DNA of 10,841 bases from Streptosporangiaceae bacterium (lineage in GTDB: Bacteria > Actinomycetota > Actinomycetes > Streptosporangiales > Streptosporangiaceae). The position numbers and the translations under genes are program-made. Of this stretch, positions 1 to 6,949 are shown in pieces (the stretch's first letter is position 1; every line of letters begins with the position of its first letter). The notes under the pieces were generated by a model. That model was not told the origin of the DNA. It worked only from the letters and a program-made list of their open reading frames with translations, and made no database searches. The stretch is taken from positions 1 to 10,841 of the forward strand of contig JASHQP010000469.1 of NCBI GenBank assembly GCA_030039095.1, written 5' to 3'.

Positions 1-846
1 GATGCCGGGCTGGCTGAACGTCGAGGGGATCTGCAGGATCCGCCACCGGCTGGCCGGCCAGACGATCATGAATGCCCGGCCGATCACCATGTTCTCCGGT
101 ATGGTCCCGCCGCCCGGATCGTCCATGTGCCCGCGGGAATCCCAGGAGACGCTGCGGTGGTCTCCCATGACCCACAGCCTGCCGGGCGGCACCGTGACGC
201 TGAATCTCTGCATCGACGGGGGGTTGCCAGGGAACAGGTACGACTGCTCGTGCAGGGCCACTCCGTTGACGGTCACGTCCCCGGCGGCGTTGCAGCAGGC
301 GACATGGTCACCTGGGACGCCGATCACCCGCTTGATGAAGTCCGTTTGTCCCGGCGACGTGCCGAACAGGCCGGCGATCGCGTGGAACAGCGGGTCCAGC
401 GTCACGTGGTACAGCCGTACCAGCGGGTCGCCGCTGGCCGGGCCCGACGCCGGCTCGGGCTCCCACGAGCCGTCCCCGTTGAACACGACGACGTCGCCGG
501 GCTGAATCGGGCGGAAATGGTAGACGAGCTTGTTGACGAGCACCTTGTCGCCGATGTCGAGCGTGTTTTCCATCGACGATGACGGTATGAAGAATGCCTG
601 AACCACGAACGTCTTGATGATCAGCGCGATCACGAGGGCGATCACGATCAGCACCGGCAACTCGCGCAGGAAGGACCGGCCCCGCAGTCGCCTCTTTGCG
701 CGCCCCCCGGTGCCCTCGGCCTCGCCGACCTCGGAGTTCCTGGCGGCCGTGCGCGCGCCTGCACGCCCCGCTGCGCCGTCGTCAGCCGCGTCGGGCCCGT
801 CCGAGCCTGCCAGGATGTACTTGAAGTCGTCTTCGCCGCTGTCCAC
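1..846 (-). CDS. lepB: Signal peptidase I, C-terminus cut by window edge
   Basis: Membrane serine protease (type I signal peptidase) that removes signal peptides from exported proteins on the outer face of the membrane. Counting from the GTG at 846, a polar cytoplasmic tail of about 60 residues is followed by one membrane helix (about 63-82). Next come box B SSSMENTL with catalytic Ser91, box C (LVNKLVYHFRPIQPGDVVVF), box D KRVIGVPGD with the catalytic Lys172, and box E GDHRSVSWDSR from about residue 228. About 282 codons are visible with no stop before the edge, so only a short C-terminus is missing. I chose the GTG at 846 because GGAG lies 6 bases upstream (853-856). GTGs at 882, 891 and 939 are alternatives in the same open frame, which begins right after the rplS stop. 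The gene lies 150 bases downstream of rplS, as in other actinobacteria. Confidence 0.93.
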   Translation of the reverse strand, partial: MDSGEDDFKYILAGSDGPDAADDGAAGRAGARTAARNSEVGEAEGTGGRAKRRLRGRSFLRELPVLIVIALVIALIIKTFVVQAFFIPSSSMENTLDIGDKVLVNKLVYHFRPIQPGDVVVFNGDGSWEPEPASGPASGDPLVRLYHVTLDPLFHAIAGLFGTSPGQTDFIKRVIGVPGDHVACCNAAGDVTVNGVALHEQSYLFPGNPPSMQRFSVTVPPGRLWVMGDHRSVSWDSRGHMDDPGGGTIPENMVIGRAFMIVWPASRWRILQIPSTFSQPGI

Positions 847-852
847 CGCTGA

Positions 853-856
853 CTCC
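853..856 (-). promoter_or_regulatory. Ribosome binding site deciding the lepB start
   Basis: GGAG, 6 bases before the GTG at 846. The frame is open back to the rplS stop and offers further GTG codons at 882, 891 and 939. Of these, 846 has the best-spaced purine motif. Confidence 0.5.
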
Positions 857-996
857 GACCCTAGTTCCGGGATCTTCCGCACCCGGCGCACCGCCGAGCC
901 GGGCTGGGCGCGCCCGCCGCCGCGATCCGGCCGCGGCACTCCGCCCCGCGGCTCACACGCCTGCCGGCAGAACCGTCTCCGGGCACCGAGGGCAGG

Positions 997-1359
997 CTAG
1001 CCCTGGCGGGCTGGCTCGCGCCGTTCCTTGATCCGGGCCGCCTTGCCGCGCAGCGAGCGCAGATAGTAAAGCTTGGCCCGGCGCACCCGGCCGCGGGTGA
1101 CGACCTCGATCTTGTCGATCGACGGGCTGTGCACGGGGAAGGTCCGCTCCACGCCCACACCGTAGCTGATCTTGCGGACCGTGAAGGTCTCGCGGGCGCC
1201 GCCACCCTGGCGGCGAAGCACGACACCCTGGAATACCTGGATCCTCGATCGGCTGCCCTCGACGACCCGAACGTGAACCTTCAGCGTGTCGCCCGGGCGG
1301 AAGTCCGGGACGTCCGATCGAATCTGTGCCTGCTCCAGCTCGGCAATCGCGGTGTGCAT
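997..1359 (-). CDS. rplS: 50S ribosomal protein L19
   Basis: Large-subunit ribosomal protein L19, which sits at the interface with the 30S subunit. The 120-residue product matches the family along its whole length: N-terminal [20 protein letters not shown], then [38 protein letters not shown], then the basic end [25 protein letters not shown]. The length is typical. The ATG start has GAGGAA 8 bases upstream. The gene ends in TAG. The 120-base gap to trmD (1360-1479) is longer than the gaps between the preceding cluster genes and holds overlapping GGCGCC palindromes (about 1427-1439), so it could contain a separate leader or promoter. I could not identify a convincing -10/-35 pair there. Confidence 0.97.
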   Translation of the reverse strand: MHTAIAELEQAQIRSDVPDFRPGDTLKVHVRVVEGSRSRIQVFQGVVLRRQGGGARETFTVRKISYGVGVERTFPVHSPSIDKIEVVTRGRVRRAKLYYLRSLRGKAARIKERREPARQG

Positions 1360-1479
1360 CGCTGCAGTTCCTCGTTCTCATCACGCGCACGCCTGCGAAC
1401 GCGCTGATTCGGTCTCTGGGAGCCATGGCGCCAGGCGCCCGGCCGCGCCCTGCTAACTCGCATATGCGGGGCGGCGCAT

Positions 1480-2289
1480 TCAGTGTGCCATATCTTGGCC
1501 GCTGAATGGAAAGCCAGCATCAGAGAGTACCTCACGATCACGGGAATCGAGACCGTGGGTCTCCGCGCCGCCGTGACCGCTGGCCAGCCTGGCGGCCAGG
1601 TCCGGGCGGTTGGCCGCCGTGCGGCGCAACGCCGCATCGCGGCGCCAGCGCGCTATGGCGGCGTGGTCGCCGGACAGCAGCACCGGTGGCACTTCCCGCC
1701 CCCGCCAGACGCGTGGCCTGGTGTACGCGGGCCCCTCGAGGAGCCCGGCCATCGGCCCGGAGCCTGCGCCGAACGAGTCGTCCGGGGCTGAATCGGCGTT
1801 GCCGATGACGCCCGGCAGGAGCCTGCACACCGCCTCGATCATGACCAGCACGGCCGGCTCGCCCCCAGCGAGCACGTAATCGCCGATCGTCACCTCGTCG
1901 ACGGGCATCCGCGCGCGTGCCTCGTCGGCCACGCGCGCGTCGATCCCCTCGTATCTGCCGCACGCGAAGACGAGGTGGCCCTCCAGCGCGTAGCGGGCCG
2001 CCAGTTCCTGTGTGAACGGCACCCCCGCCGGGCTCGGCAGCACCAGGCGGGCGGTGGCGTCCGGGGGCACCACCGTGTCGATTGCCTCCCCCCACGGCTC
2101 GGGCTTCATGACCATCCCCGGGCCGCCGCCGAATGGGGCGTCGTCCACCGAGTGGTGTACGTCGCGGGCCCAGGTCCTGAGGTCGTGCACGCCGAACTCG
2201 ATGTCACCGCGCTGCGCCGCCTTGCCGATCAGCGAGACCTGCAGCGGCGCGAAGTACTCGGGAAAGATCGTGATGATGTCTACCCGCAT
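1480..2289 (-). CDS. trmD: tRNA (guanine-N1-)-methyltransferase
   Basis: SPOUT-class methyltransferase that makes m1G37 in tRNAs with G at positions 36-37, using S-adenosylmethionine; it prevents +1 frameshifting. The 269 residues show the family signatures in order: N-terminal MRVDIITIFPEYF, the loop DDAPFGGGPGMVMKPEPW (49-66), the knot segments LVFACGRYEGIDARV (106-120) and EVTIGDYVLAGGEPAVLVMIE (132-152), and DDSF (170-173), which carries the presumed catalytic Asp171. The length fits actinobacterial TrmD. The ATG start is 12 bases after the rimM stop with a GGGGCG motif before it. The gene is part of the rpsP-KH-rimM-trmD cluster and is presumably co-transcribed. Confidence 0.97.
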   Translation of the reverse strand: MRVDIITIFPEYFAPLQVSLIGKAAQRGDIEFGVHDLRTWARDVHHSVDDAPFGGGPGMVMKPEPWGEAIDTVVPPDATARLVLPSPAGVPFTQELAARYALEGHLVFACGRYEGIDARVADEARARMPVDEVTIGDYVLAGGEPAVLVMIEAVCRLLPGVIGNADSAPDDSFGAGSGPMAGLLEGPAYTRPRVWRGREVPPVLLSGDHAAIARWRRDAALRRTAANRPDLAARLASGHGGAETHGLDSRDREVLSDAGFPFSGQDMAH

Positions 2290-2301
2290 CGCAGCGCCCC
2301 G

Positions 2302-2826
2302 CTAGCCGGCCGCGCCGAGGTCGAGCAGCCCCGGTGGCGGGTCGATGACCAGGCGGCCCGCCGTGACGTCGACCTCGGGCACCAGGGCCGCGACGAACGG
2401 CACCAGGACGTCCTCGGCCCCCGGCCGGGCAGGCCGGATCACGAGCAGGTCCTGTCCCTGGTGCAGCACGTCGGCCACCACCCCGACCGGCTCACCGGCA
2501 ACGGTCGCCACGTCGAGCCCGACCAGCTCGTAGTCGTGGAATTCGTCCGGGTCGTCGGCCGGGCTCACCTCGGCCGAATCCATGACGAGCAGCGTCCCGC
2601 GCAGGTCCTCGGCGCTGGTCCGGTCGCTGACACCGGCGAACGTGACCAGCAGGCGGCCAGAGTGCCACCGATGCGACGACACGGTCAGCGGGCCACGCGC
2701 GGCTGGCTCGGTTGCCAGAACCGAGCCAGCCGCGAACCTGGAGTCCGGCTCGTCGGTGTGCACCTCCACGGTGAGGTCACCGTGGATCCCGTGCGGCCGA
2801 CCGATGCGGCCGACGACCAGCTGCAT
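2302..2826 (-). CDS. rimM: Ribosome maturation factor RimM
   Basis: RimM binds S19 and helps assemble the head of the 30S subunit. The 174-residue product has the N-terminal RimM domain, beginning with the typical VVGRIGRPHGIHGDLTVEVHTD (about residues 4-25). A C-terminal PRC-barrel part follows, starting around DYELVGLDV and including DLLVIRP and VLVPFVAALVPEVDVTAGRLVID. The length is normal for actinobacteria. The ATG is only 6 bases after the stop of the KH gene and its own ribosome binding motif is weak (CCAGGC), so translational coupling to the upstream gene is likely. It ends in TAG, 12 bases before trmD. Confidence 0.96.
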   Translation of the reverse strand: MQLVVGRIGRPHGIHGDLTVEVHTDEPDSRFAAGSVLATEPAARGPLTVSSHRWHSGRLLVTFAGVSDRTSAEDLRGTLLVMDSAEVSPADDPDEFHDYELVGLDVATVAGEPVGVVADVLHQGQDLLVIRPARPGAEDVLVPFVAALVPEVDVTAGRLVIDPPPGLLDLGAAG

Positions 2827-2832
2827 GCCTGG

Positions 2833-3075
2833 CTAGCGGATCTCGTCAGCGTCCAGGAGGTCGACCCTGACGTACGCGTTGCCGGCCAGTGAGCCGATCA
2901 CGGTCCGCAGCGCCCTGGCCGTCCGCCCGCCGCGGCCAATGACCTTGCCGAGGTCGTCTGGATGCACGCGGACCTCGAGGACTCTGCCCCGGCGCAGCCC
3001 GCGGCTGTCCACGCGGACGTCGTCGGGGTATTCGACGATCCCGCGGACCAGATGCTCGAGGGCCTCTTCGAGCAC
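2833..3075 (-). CDS. khpA: KH-domain RNA-binding protein (KhpA family)
   Basis: Small single-KH-domain protein of 80 residues, the usual size for this family, which sits between rpsP and rimM in many Gram-positive bacteria. The product starts VLEEALEHLVRGIVEYPDDV and carries the KH core DLGKVIGRGGRTARALRTVIG, with the RNA-contacting GxxG loop at residues 47-50 (GRGG). The frame is open far upstream, but the family start fits the GTG at 3075, one base after the rpsP TGA (TGA-C-GTG). Translation is therefore probably coupled to rpsP. Family members bind RNA and have been linked to cell division and sRNA handling in firmicutes; the precise role in actinobacteria is not shown by this sequence. 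Confidence 0.93.
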   Translation of the reverse strand: MLEEALEHLVRGIVEYPDDVRVDSRGLRRGRVLEVRVHPDDLGKVIGRGGRTARALRTVIGSLAGNAYVRVDLLDADEIR

Positions 3076-3076
3076 G

Positions 3077-3751
3077 TCAGTTCCCGTCCGAAGAGTCCGG
3101 GTCGGCAGCCACCGCGGCAGGGTCGGCCTCGGCTTCCTGCGCCTCGGCGGCCGCCTCGGCGGTCTCCTCCTTCGCGCTCTTGGCCTTGTCCTTGGCCTTG
3201 CCGTCGCCCGCGGCCTTGCCGTCGCCGTCAGCCTTGGCCTCGTCATCGGCCTTGGCCTTGGCCTTGGCAGGCTGGTCAGCCTTGGCCTTGGCGGGCTTCT
3301 CGGCCTTCTGCTGCTCGGTCTTGGACGCCGACTTGCCGCCCTTGTCGCCGGCCGCGTCAGAATCCTTGGCGGACCTGCCCTTCCCCTTCGGGGTCGGGGC
3401 GGCGTCGCCGAGGGTCTCCTTCACCGCGGCGGCGAAGATCTCTTTCCGGTCTTCCTTGGGCGCCGCGGTCTTCAGCGTGCCCTCGACACCGGGCAGGCCC
3501 TTGAACTTCTGCCAGTCGCCGGTGATCTCCAAGATCTTCCTGACCGGGTCGGTCGGCTGCGCTCCCACGGACAGCCAGTGCTGCGTGCGCTCCGAGTTGA
3601 CCTCGATGAACGACGGCTCTGCCTTCGGGTGGTACTTGCCGATCTCCTCGATCGCCCGCCCGTCCCGCTTGGTGCGGGAATCGGCGACCACGATCCTGTA
3701 GTACGGCGCCCGGATCTTGCCCAGGCGCTTCAGCTTGATCTTTACAGCCAC
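3077..3751 (-). CDS. rpsP: 30S ribosomal protein S16 with long charged tail
   Basis: Small-subunit protein S16, needed for 30S assembly. Residues 1-80 are a standard S16 domain: [62 protein letters not shown] linker follows, then a low-complexity extension from about residue 115 to 224. The extension is rich in Ala, Lys, Asp and Glu (repeats such as [26 protein letters not shown]) and ends acidic. Total 224 residues; bacterial S16 is often 80-90 and actinobacterial forms commonly about 140-170, so this is a very long version. The start is GTG, with GGGAGA about 11 bases upstream. The gene heads the rpsP-KH-rimM-trmD cluster. Confidence 0.96.
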   Translation of the reverse strand: MAVKIKLKRLGKIRAPYYRIVVADSRTKRDGRAIEEIGKYHPKAEPSFIEVNSERTQHWLSVGAQPTDPVRKILEITGDWQKFKGLPGVEGTLKTAAPKEDRKEIFAAAVKETLGDAAPTPKGKGRSAKDSDAAGDKGGKSASKTEQQKAEKPAKAKADQPAKAKAKADDEAKADGDGKAAGDGKAKDKAKSAKEETAEAAAEAQEAEADPAAVAADPDSSDGN

Positions 3752-3879
3752 GGGTGCGGTCTTCTCCCAAACGTTGATTGGCTGGCGGCACGAGCGTCAG
3801 GTGAGGAACTGGCGGCACCGCCGATCGGAAGCGGCCGAGCGGGTGAGAGAGGGCCCCGCGAAGCCGCCGTCGCGCTCAC

Positions 3880-3885
3880 ATTCTG
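3880..3885 (-). promoter_or_regulatory. Possible -10 element of the rpsP promoter
   Basis: The minus strand reads TCTGGCAGAATGTG here; CAGAAT matches four of six bases of the TATAAT consensus and lies about 130 bases upstream of the rpsP start, in a 243-base spacer after ffh. No good -35 sits at standard distance: TGGACG (3906-3911) is 20 bases away and TTCACC (3899-3904) only 13. The call rests mainly on position and on the AT content relative to its surroundings. Confidence 0.3.
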
Positions 3886-3920
3886 CCAGATGTGCCGGGG
3901 TGAAGCGTCCATCCGTGCCC

Positions 3921-3966
3921 ACGACCCCTGCCCCCGCACGTCTGCCCCCCACGTCCCTGCCCCCAC
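3921..3966 (-). repeat. Imperfect repeat cluster with G-quadruplex potential, ffh-rpsP spacer
   Basis: On the plus strand a unit resembling ACGtcCCTGCCCCC occurs three times in a row with small length changes (start points about 3921, 3938 and 3951). On the minus strand, which is the sense strand of the operon, this gives five G runs of 3-6 bases within about 40 bases (3925-3964), enough for an intramolecular G-quadruplex in DNA or RNA. It lies between the ffh stop and the presumed rpsP promoter. Confidence 0.5.
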
Positions 3967-3971
3967 AGGGC

Positions 3972-3988
3972 CGCTGCCGCGGGCAGCG
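3972..3988 (-). terminator. GC-rich hairpin just after ffh
   Basis: A perfect 7-bp stem (CGCTGCC / GGCAGCG) with a 3-base loop begins 7 bases after the ffh stop codon. There is no T run behind it; a G-rich stretch follows instead. It could be an actinobacterial terminator without a U tract or an RNA-stabilising 3' end. Termination is an inference from position only. Confidence 0.35.
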
Positions 3989-3994
3989 CGCAGG

Positions 3995-5590
3995 CTACCT
4001 TCCCTTCTTGCCCGGGCGGCCACGGCGGTTGGGCACGGGGCCGCGCAGCCCCGGCGGCAGACTCGGCTGAGGGCCAAGTCCTGGAGGGAGCTTGAATCCG
4101 CCGTCGCCCATTCCGAATCCGTCGGGCAGACCCGGGATGGAGCCCGGGAGCACCGGCCCCTTGCCGCCGGGAAGCCCGGCGGGCCCTGCCGCGGGCCGCG
4201 CCGCCACGCCGCCCGACCCGGGACGCCCGCCCTTGGACTTCTTCTTCCCCTTGCGGGCGGCCTTCCGCGCGCCGCGCCCCATGCCCGGCATGCCCATCAC
4301 TTGCCGCATCATCTTCTGGGCCTCGAGGAACCTGGTGATGAGTGAACCCACCTCGCCGACCGTGACACCCGAGCCACCGGCGATCCGCGCCCGCCGTGAG
4401 CCATTGATGATCTTCGGGTTCTGGCGCTCCGCAGGCGTCATCGAGTTCACGATCGCCTCCGCACGGTCCAGATCCTTGTCCTCGATCTGGCTGAGCATCT
4501 CCCGGTTCTGGGCGGCTCCGGGCAGCATGCCGAGGAGGTTGCCGATCGGCCCGAGCTTGCGCACCATGGCCAGCTGCTCGATGAAGTCCTGGAGCGTGAA
4601 GCCCTCGCCCGAGGCCAGCTTCTCGGCCATCGAGGCGGCCTGATCCTGGTCGAACGTCCGCTCGGCCTGCTCGATCAGCGTGAGGATGTCGCCGAGGTCG
4701 AGAATGCGGGACGCCATCCGGTCCGGGTGGAAGAGATCGAAGTCCTCGAGCTTCTCCCCCGACGACGCGAACATGACCGGGCGGCCGGTGATCTGGGCGA
4801 TGGACAGGGCGGCGCCGCCGCGTGCGTCACCGTCGAGCTTGGTCAGGACCACGCCGTCGTAGCCGACGCCGTCGAGGAACGCCTGCGCGGTCGTCACCGC
4901 GTCCTGCCCGATCATGGCGTCGACGACGAACAGGATCTCGTCCGGGCCGACCGCGTCCCTGATCGCGGCGGCCTGCTGCATCATCTCTTCGTCGATGCCG
5001 AGCCGGCCCGCGGTGTCGATGATGACGATGTTCTACATCCGGCGCTTGGCCTCGTCGATCGAAGCCCGGGCCACCTCGACGGGATCCCCGACGCCGTTAC
5101 CCGGCGACGGGGCGAAGACCGGCACCGCGGCGCGCTCGCCGAGGACCTGCAGCTGCTGGACCGCGTTGGGCCGCTGCAGGTCGGCGGCCACCATCATCGG
5201 GGTGTTGCCCTGCTGGCGCAGCCACAGCGCCAGCTTGGCCGCGACCGTTGTCTTGCCGGTTCCCTGGAGTCCCGCCAGCATGATCACCGTCGGCGGGACC
5301 TTGGCGAACCGCAGCCGGCGCGCCTCACCGCCGAGGATCTCGATGAGCTCCTCATTTACGATCTTGATGACCTGCTGCGCGGGGTTGAGGGCCTCGGAGA
5401 CTTCGGCCCCGGATGCCCGCTCCCTGACGCGCGCGATGAACTGCCGTACCACCGGCAGCGCGACATCGGCTTCCAGCAGCGCGATCCTGATCTCGCGGGT
5501 GGTGGCGTCGATGTCGGCAGCGGATAGCCGTCCCTGCCCGCGCAGGGACGAGAAGACCTTGGTGAGCCGATCGGAAAGTGTCTCGAACAC
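3995..5590 (-). pseudogene. ffh: Signal recognition particle GTPase Ffh, interrupted by an in-frame TAG
   Basis: Ffh binds 4.5S RNA and signal sequences and delivers ribosomes to FtsY at the membrane. The frame spans 531 codons including one internal TAG at codon 186. Before it: N domain (1 to about 95), G1 GLQGTGKTT (107-115) and DLQRPNA (137-143). After it: G3 DTAGRL (192-197), TKLDGD (250-255), and an M domain (about 313-433) with the RNA-binding segment SRRARIAGGSG (398-408). A basic, then Gly/Pro-rich tail runs to 531. Apart from the stop, length and motifs are normal for actinobacteria. Relatives usually have Tyr at codon 186 (KxxYDVVIVDTAGR), one base away. The start is GTG, with GAGGA about 12 bases upstream. 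If the stop is real, fragments of 185 and about 329 residues (restart at 4984) would result, and the second would lack G3. An essential gene broken this way makes sequence error, suppression or a second copy worth testing. Confidence 0.9.
5033..5035 (-). other. In-frame TAG inside ffh
   Basis: The minus strand reads CGC CGG ATG TAG AAC ATC GTC, directly ahead of the G3 motif. Changing only the third base of the stop (plus-strand 5033 from C to G or A) gives a Tyr codon, the usual residue here. No frameshift accompanies it. Confidence 0.95.
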
Positions 5591-5639
5591 GTCTGGCTGC
5601 CGTCCTCGCGCATGGCCTGTCAGTCAACGGGCACGTGCT

Positions 5640-5662
5640 GGACGCCCAGCCCCGGCTCGTCC
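5640..5662 (-). terminator. Hairpin between the DivIVA-like gene and ffh
   Basis: On the minus strand GGACG-AGCC-GG-GGCT-GGG-CGTCC can form a 9-bp stem with a 2-base apex and a GGG bulge, 39 bases after the stop of the upstream gene. The 2-base apex is tight, so the top pair probably opens. There is no T run. It may be a weak terminator or chance in GC-rich DNA. The rest of the 111-base spacer shows no clear promoter. Confidence 0.25.
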
Positions 5663-5701
5663 TGCCCGCGGCGTGCACATCGCACTGGCCCGTGTTCCAG
5701 G

Positions 5702-6388
5702 CTATCCGGTCGGCGGCGCAGGCTGCGGATTCTGCGGGAGGTGGGGCAGGCTGGCCCTGGCGGCGGTCAGGGAGGTCTTCTCGGCGCGTTCCCACTCCTC
5801 GACGTTGCGCAGCAGCGCGTCGAGGTAGGCGTGCAGGTGAGTGCGGTACACGTCGCTGAACGTACGCAGGTAGGCAAGCTCCGCCTCGAGCTCCCGGCGA
5901 TCGGGGTCCGGCGGCTGCGTCCTCGGGGCCACGAGAGCGGCCTCCGCCGCGCTGCTGGCCTCGGCGTGCGCCTCCTCCAGCATGACCGCTGCGTGCTTCC
6001 TGGCCGCGGTCAGCATCTCGTCCCTGCGGCGCCTGGCGTCCTGCGCAAGCTGCCTGCTGTACTCCTGAGCGTCGGCCACGTAGTTGTCGGCGGTCTGCTG
6101 CGCCTTGGAGAGGATCCGCACCGCCTGGACGTGCGCGTCGTCCTGCTGGCAGCCGGCCTCGGCGTCATCGCCGGACAGGCCGAGCACCCGGCGCCGCAGC
6201 CGCTGAACCTCATCGGCCAGCGCCGTCCGCTCGTTGAAGAGCCGGACCAGCTCTCTCTCGACCTGACCGCAGAACGCCCTGACGTGCTCTTCGTCGAGCC
6301 CACGTCGGCCGAGCCGCGCGGACGGGAACGCGACAGCCTGCACCACGTCAGGGGTCAGCCTGTTGTCGGTTCGTGAGATTACGGACAC
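5702..6388 (-). CDS. DivIVA-domain coiled-coil protein
   Basis: 228-residue cytoplasmic coiled-coil protein, probably a polar or division-site scaffold relative; exact role unknown. Residues about 10-65 match the DivIVA N-terminal domain pattern: RLTPDVVQAVAF, then GRRGLDEEHVRAFCGQVERELVRLF, followed by a heptad-like stretch with many Leu and Arg. A second helical region (about 90-155) is rich in Ala, Gln and Glu. A C-terminal conserved-looking segment reads LEAELAYLRTFSDVYRTHLHAYLDALLRNVEEWERAEKT, and a short Pro-rich tail ends the protein. No membrane segment is seen. I chose the GTG at 6388, which has GGAG 6 bases upstream, over a TTG at 6400. The gene overlaps the upstream globin remnant by 10 bases, so translation is probably coupled. 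It is likely a paralogue of the main DivIVA/Wag31, which usually lies near the ftsZ cluster. Confidence 0.82.
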   Translation of the reverse strand: MSVISRTDNRLTPDVVQAVAFPSARLGRRGLDEEHVRAFCGQVERELVRLFNERTALADEVQRLRRRVLGLSGDDAEAGCQQDDAHVQAVRILSKAQQTADNYVADAQEYSRQLAQDARRRRDEMLTAARKHAAVMLEEAHAEASSAAEAALVAPRTQPPDPDRRELEAELAYLRTFSDVYRTHLHAYLDALLRNVEEWERAEKTSLTAARASLPHLPQNPQPAPPTG

Positions 6389-6732
6389 GGCTCGCTCCAA
6401 CCGAAATCTTCGACGTGAACCTGGGTTGCGGGGACGCCCAGCGGCGAAAGCCGCTCGGTCGTGGCCTTCGCCACGAGGCCATTGGCCTCCACCCAGTCGG
6501 CGGCGAGCTCGGGTGTCCGGGCGGGCCCGCTGAAGTGGGCCAGGGTGGCGAGGAGGCTGTTGCCAACGGGCTCGTAGGGCGCGGCGATCGTCCCGGCTTT
6601 CCTGTGGTCGCGTCCTAATGTCTGAGGGAACTCGGTGAGCGGGCCGGTGTCCTCGACGTCCGAGACGATCGTGGCCTCGTCGCCGTGCATGGCGACACGG
6701 GCGAAGCTCTCCCTCAGACGCGCAGTATCCAA
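6379..6732 (-). pseudogene. Flavohaemoglobin-type globin remnant with two internal deletions
   Basis: The 117-codon frame joins three pieces of an actinobacterial globin-reductase. Residues 1-19 (LDTARLRESFARVAMHGDE) are the usual globin N-terminus. Residues about 22-89 match the second half of the globin, with LGRDHRK holding the presumed proximal haem ligand His43, then PVGNSLLATLAHFSGP and TPELAADWVEANGLVAK. Residues about 90-117 (ATTERLSPLGVPATQVHVEDFGW) resemble the end of the reductase. Missing are roughly 35 residues (helices B to E, with the distal haem pocket, usually FYSHLF...MFP) and the whole FAD/NAD body. Both losses preserve the frame. The start is TTG, with GGGGGAGGA 3 bases before it; longer starts lack a binding site and family similarity. 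A functional mini-globin is unlikely but not excluded. The family assignment is from memory of the motifs, not a search. Confidence 0.7.
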
Positions 6733-6735
6733 CGA

Positions 6736-6744
6736 TCCTCCCCC
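6736..6744 (-). promoter_or_regulatory. Strong ribosome binding site before the globin remnant
   Basis: GGGGGAGGA ends 3 bases before the TTG at 6732. It fixes the start at the point where similarity to the globin family begins, and argues against the ATG at 6774 or the far upstream start at 6945. Its intact state suggests the remnant is still translated. Confidence 0.6.
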
Positions 6745-6949
6745 GGGAAGGGACGAGCCTAACGCAATTTGCATCCGGCTAGTTGCAGGATATATCGCCC
6801 GACCGTCTGACTCATACATGTAACCGTAAAGTGACCGAGCGATTGCAGAAATTCGCCTCAAGAGCTGCTGACCGGCCGACGGCAGATGCCCAGATAAGCC
6901 GTGACGCCCGATACGCGCTGGAGCGTGTCTTGCAGATCTTGACATGCCA

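Noticed and set aside
3076..3246. Longer KH protein starting inside rpsP
   Set aside because: The extra residues are an Arg/Pro-rich shadow of the S16 tail; the family start coincides with the GTG at 3075.
2879..4345. 488-codon plus-strand open frame opposite the KH gene, rpsP and ffh
   Set aside because: Spans three conserved minus-strand genes and their spacers; low-complexity Leu/Gly/Arg-rich product without motifs.
5033..5035. TAG reassigned to an amino acid throughout the genome
   Set aside because: TAG ends rplS, rimM, the KH gene, ffh, the DivIVA-like gene and ftsY at the expected family lengths, so it works as a normal stop here.
6939..6944. TTGACA as a plus-strand -35 promoter element
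   Set aside because: No -10-like hexamer at 16-18 bases downstream; the expected position falls in the GC-rich arm of the inverted repeat, and no plus-strand gene follows.
6733..6945. N-terminal extension of the globin remnant to the start at 6945
   Set aside because: No ribosome binding site and no family similarity before the TTG at 6732, where a strong binding site and the globin N-terminus coincide.
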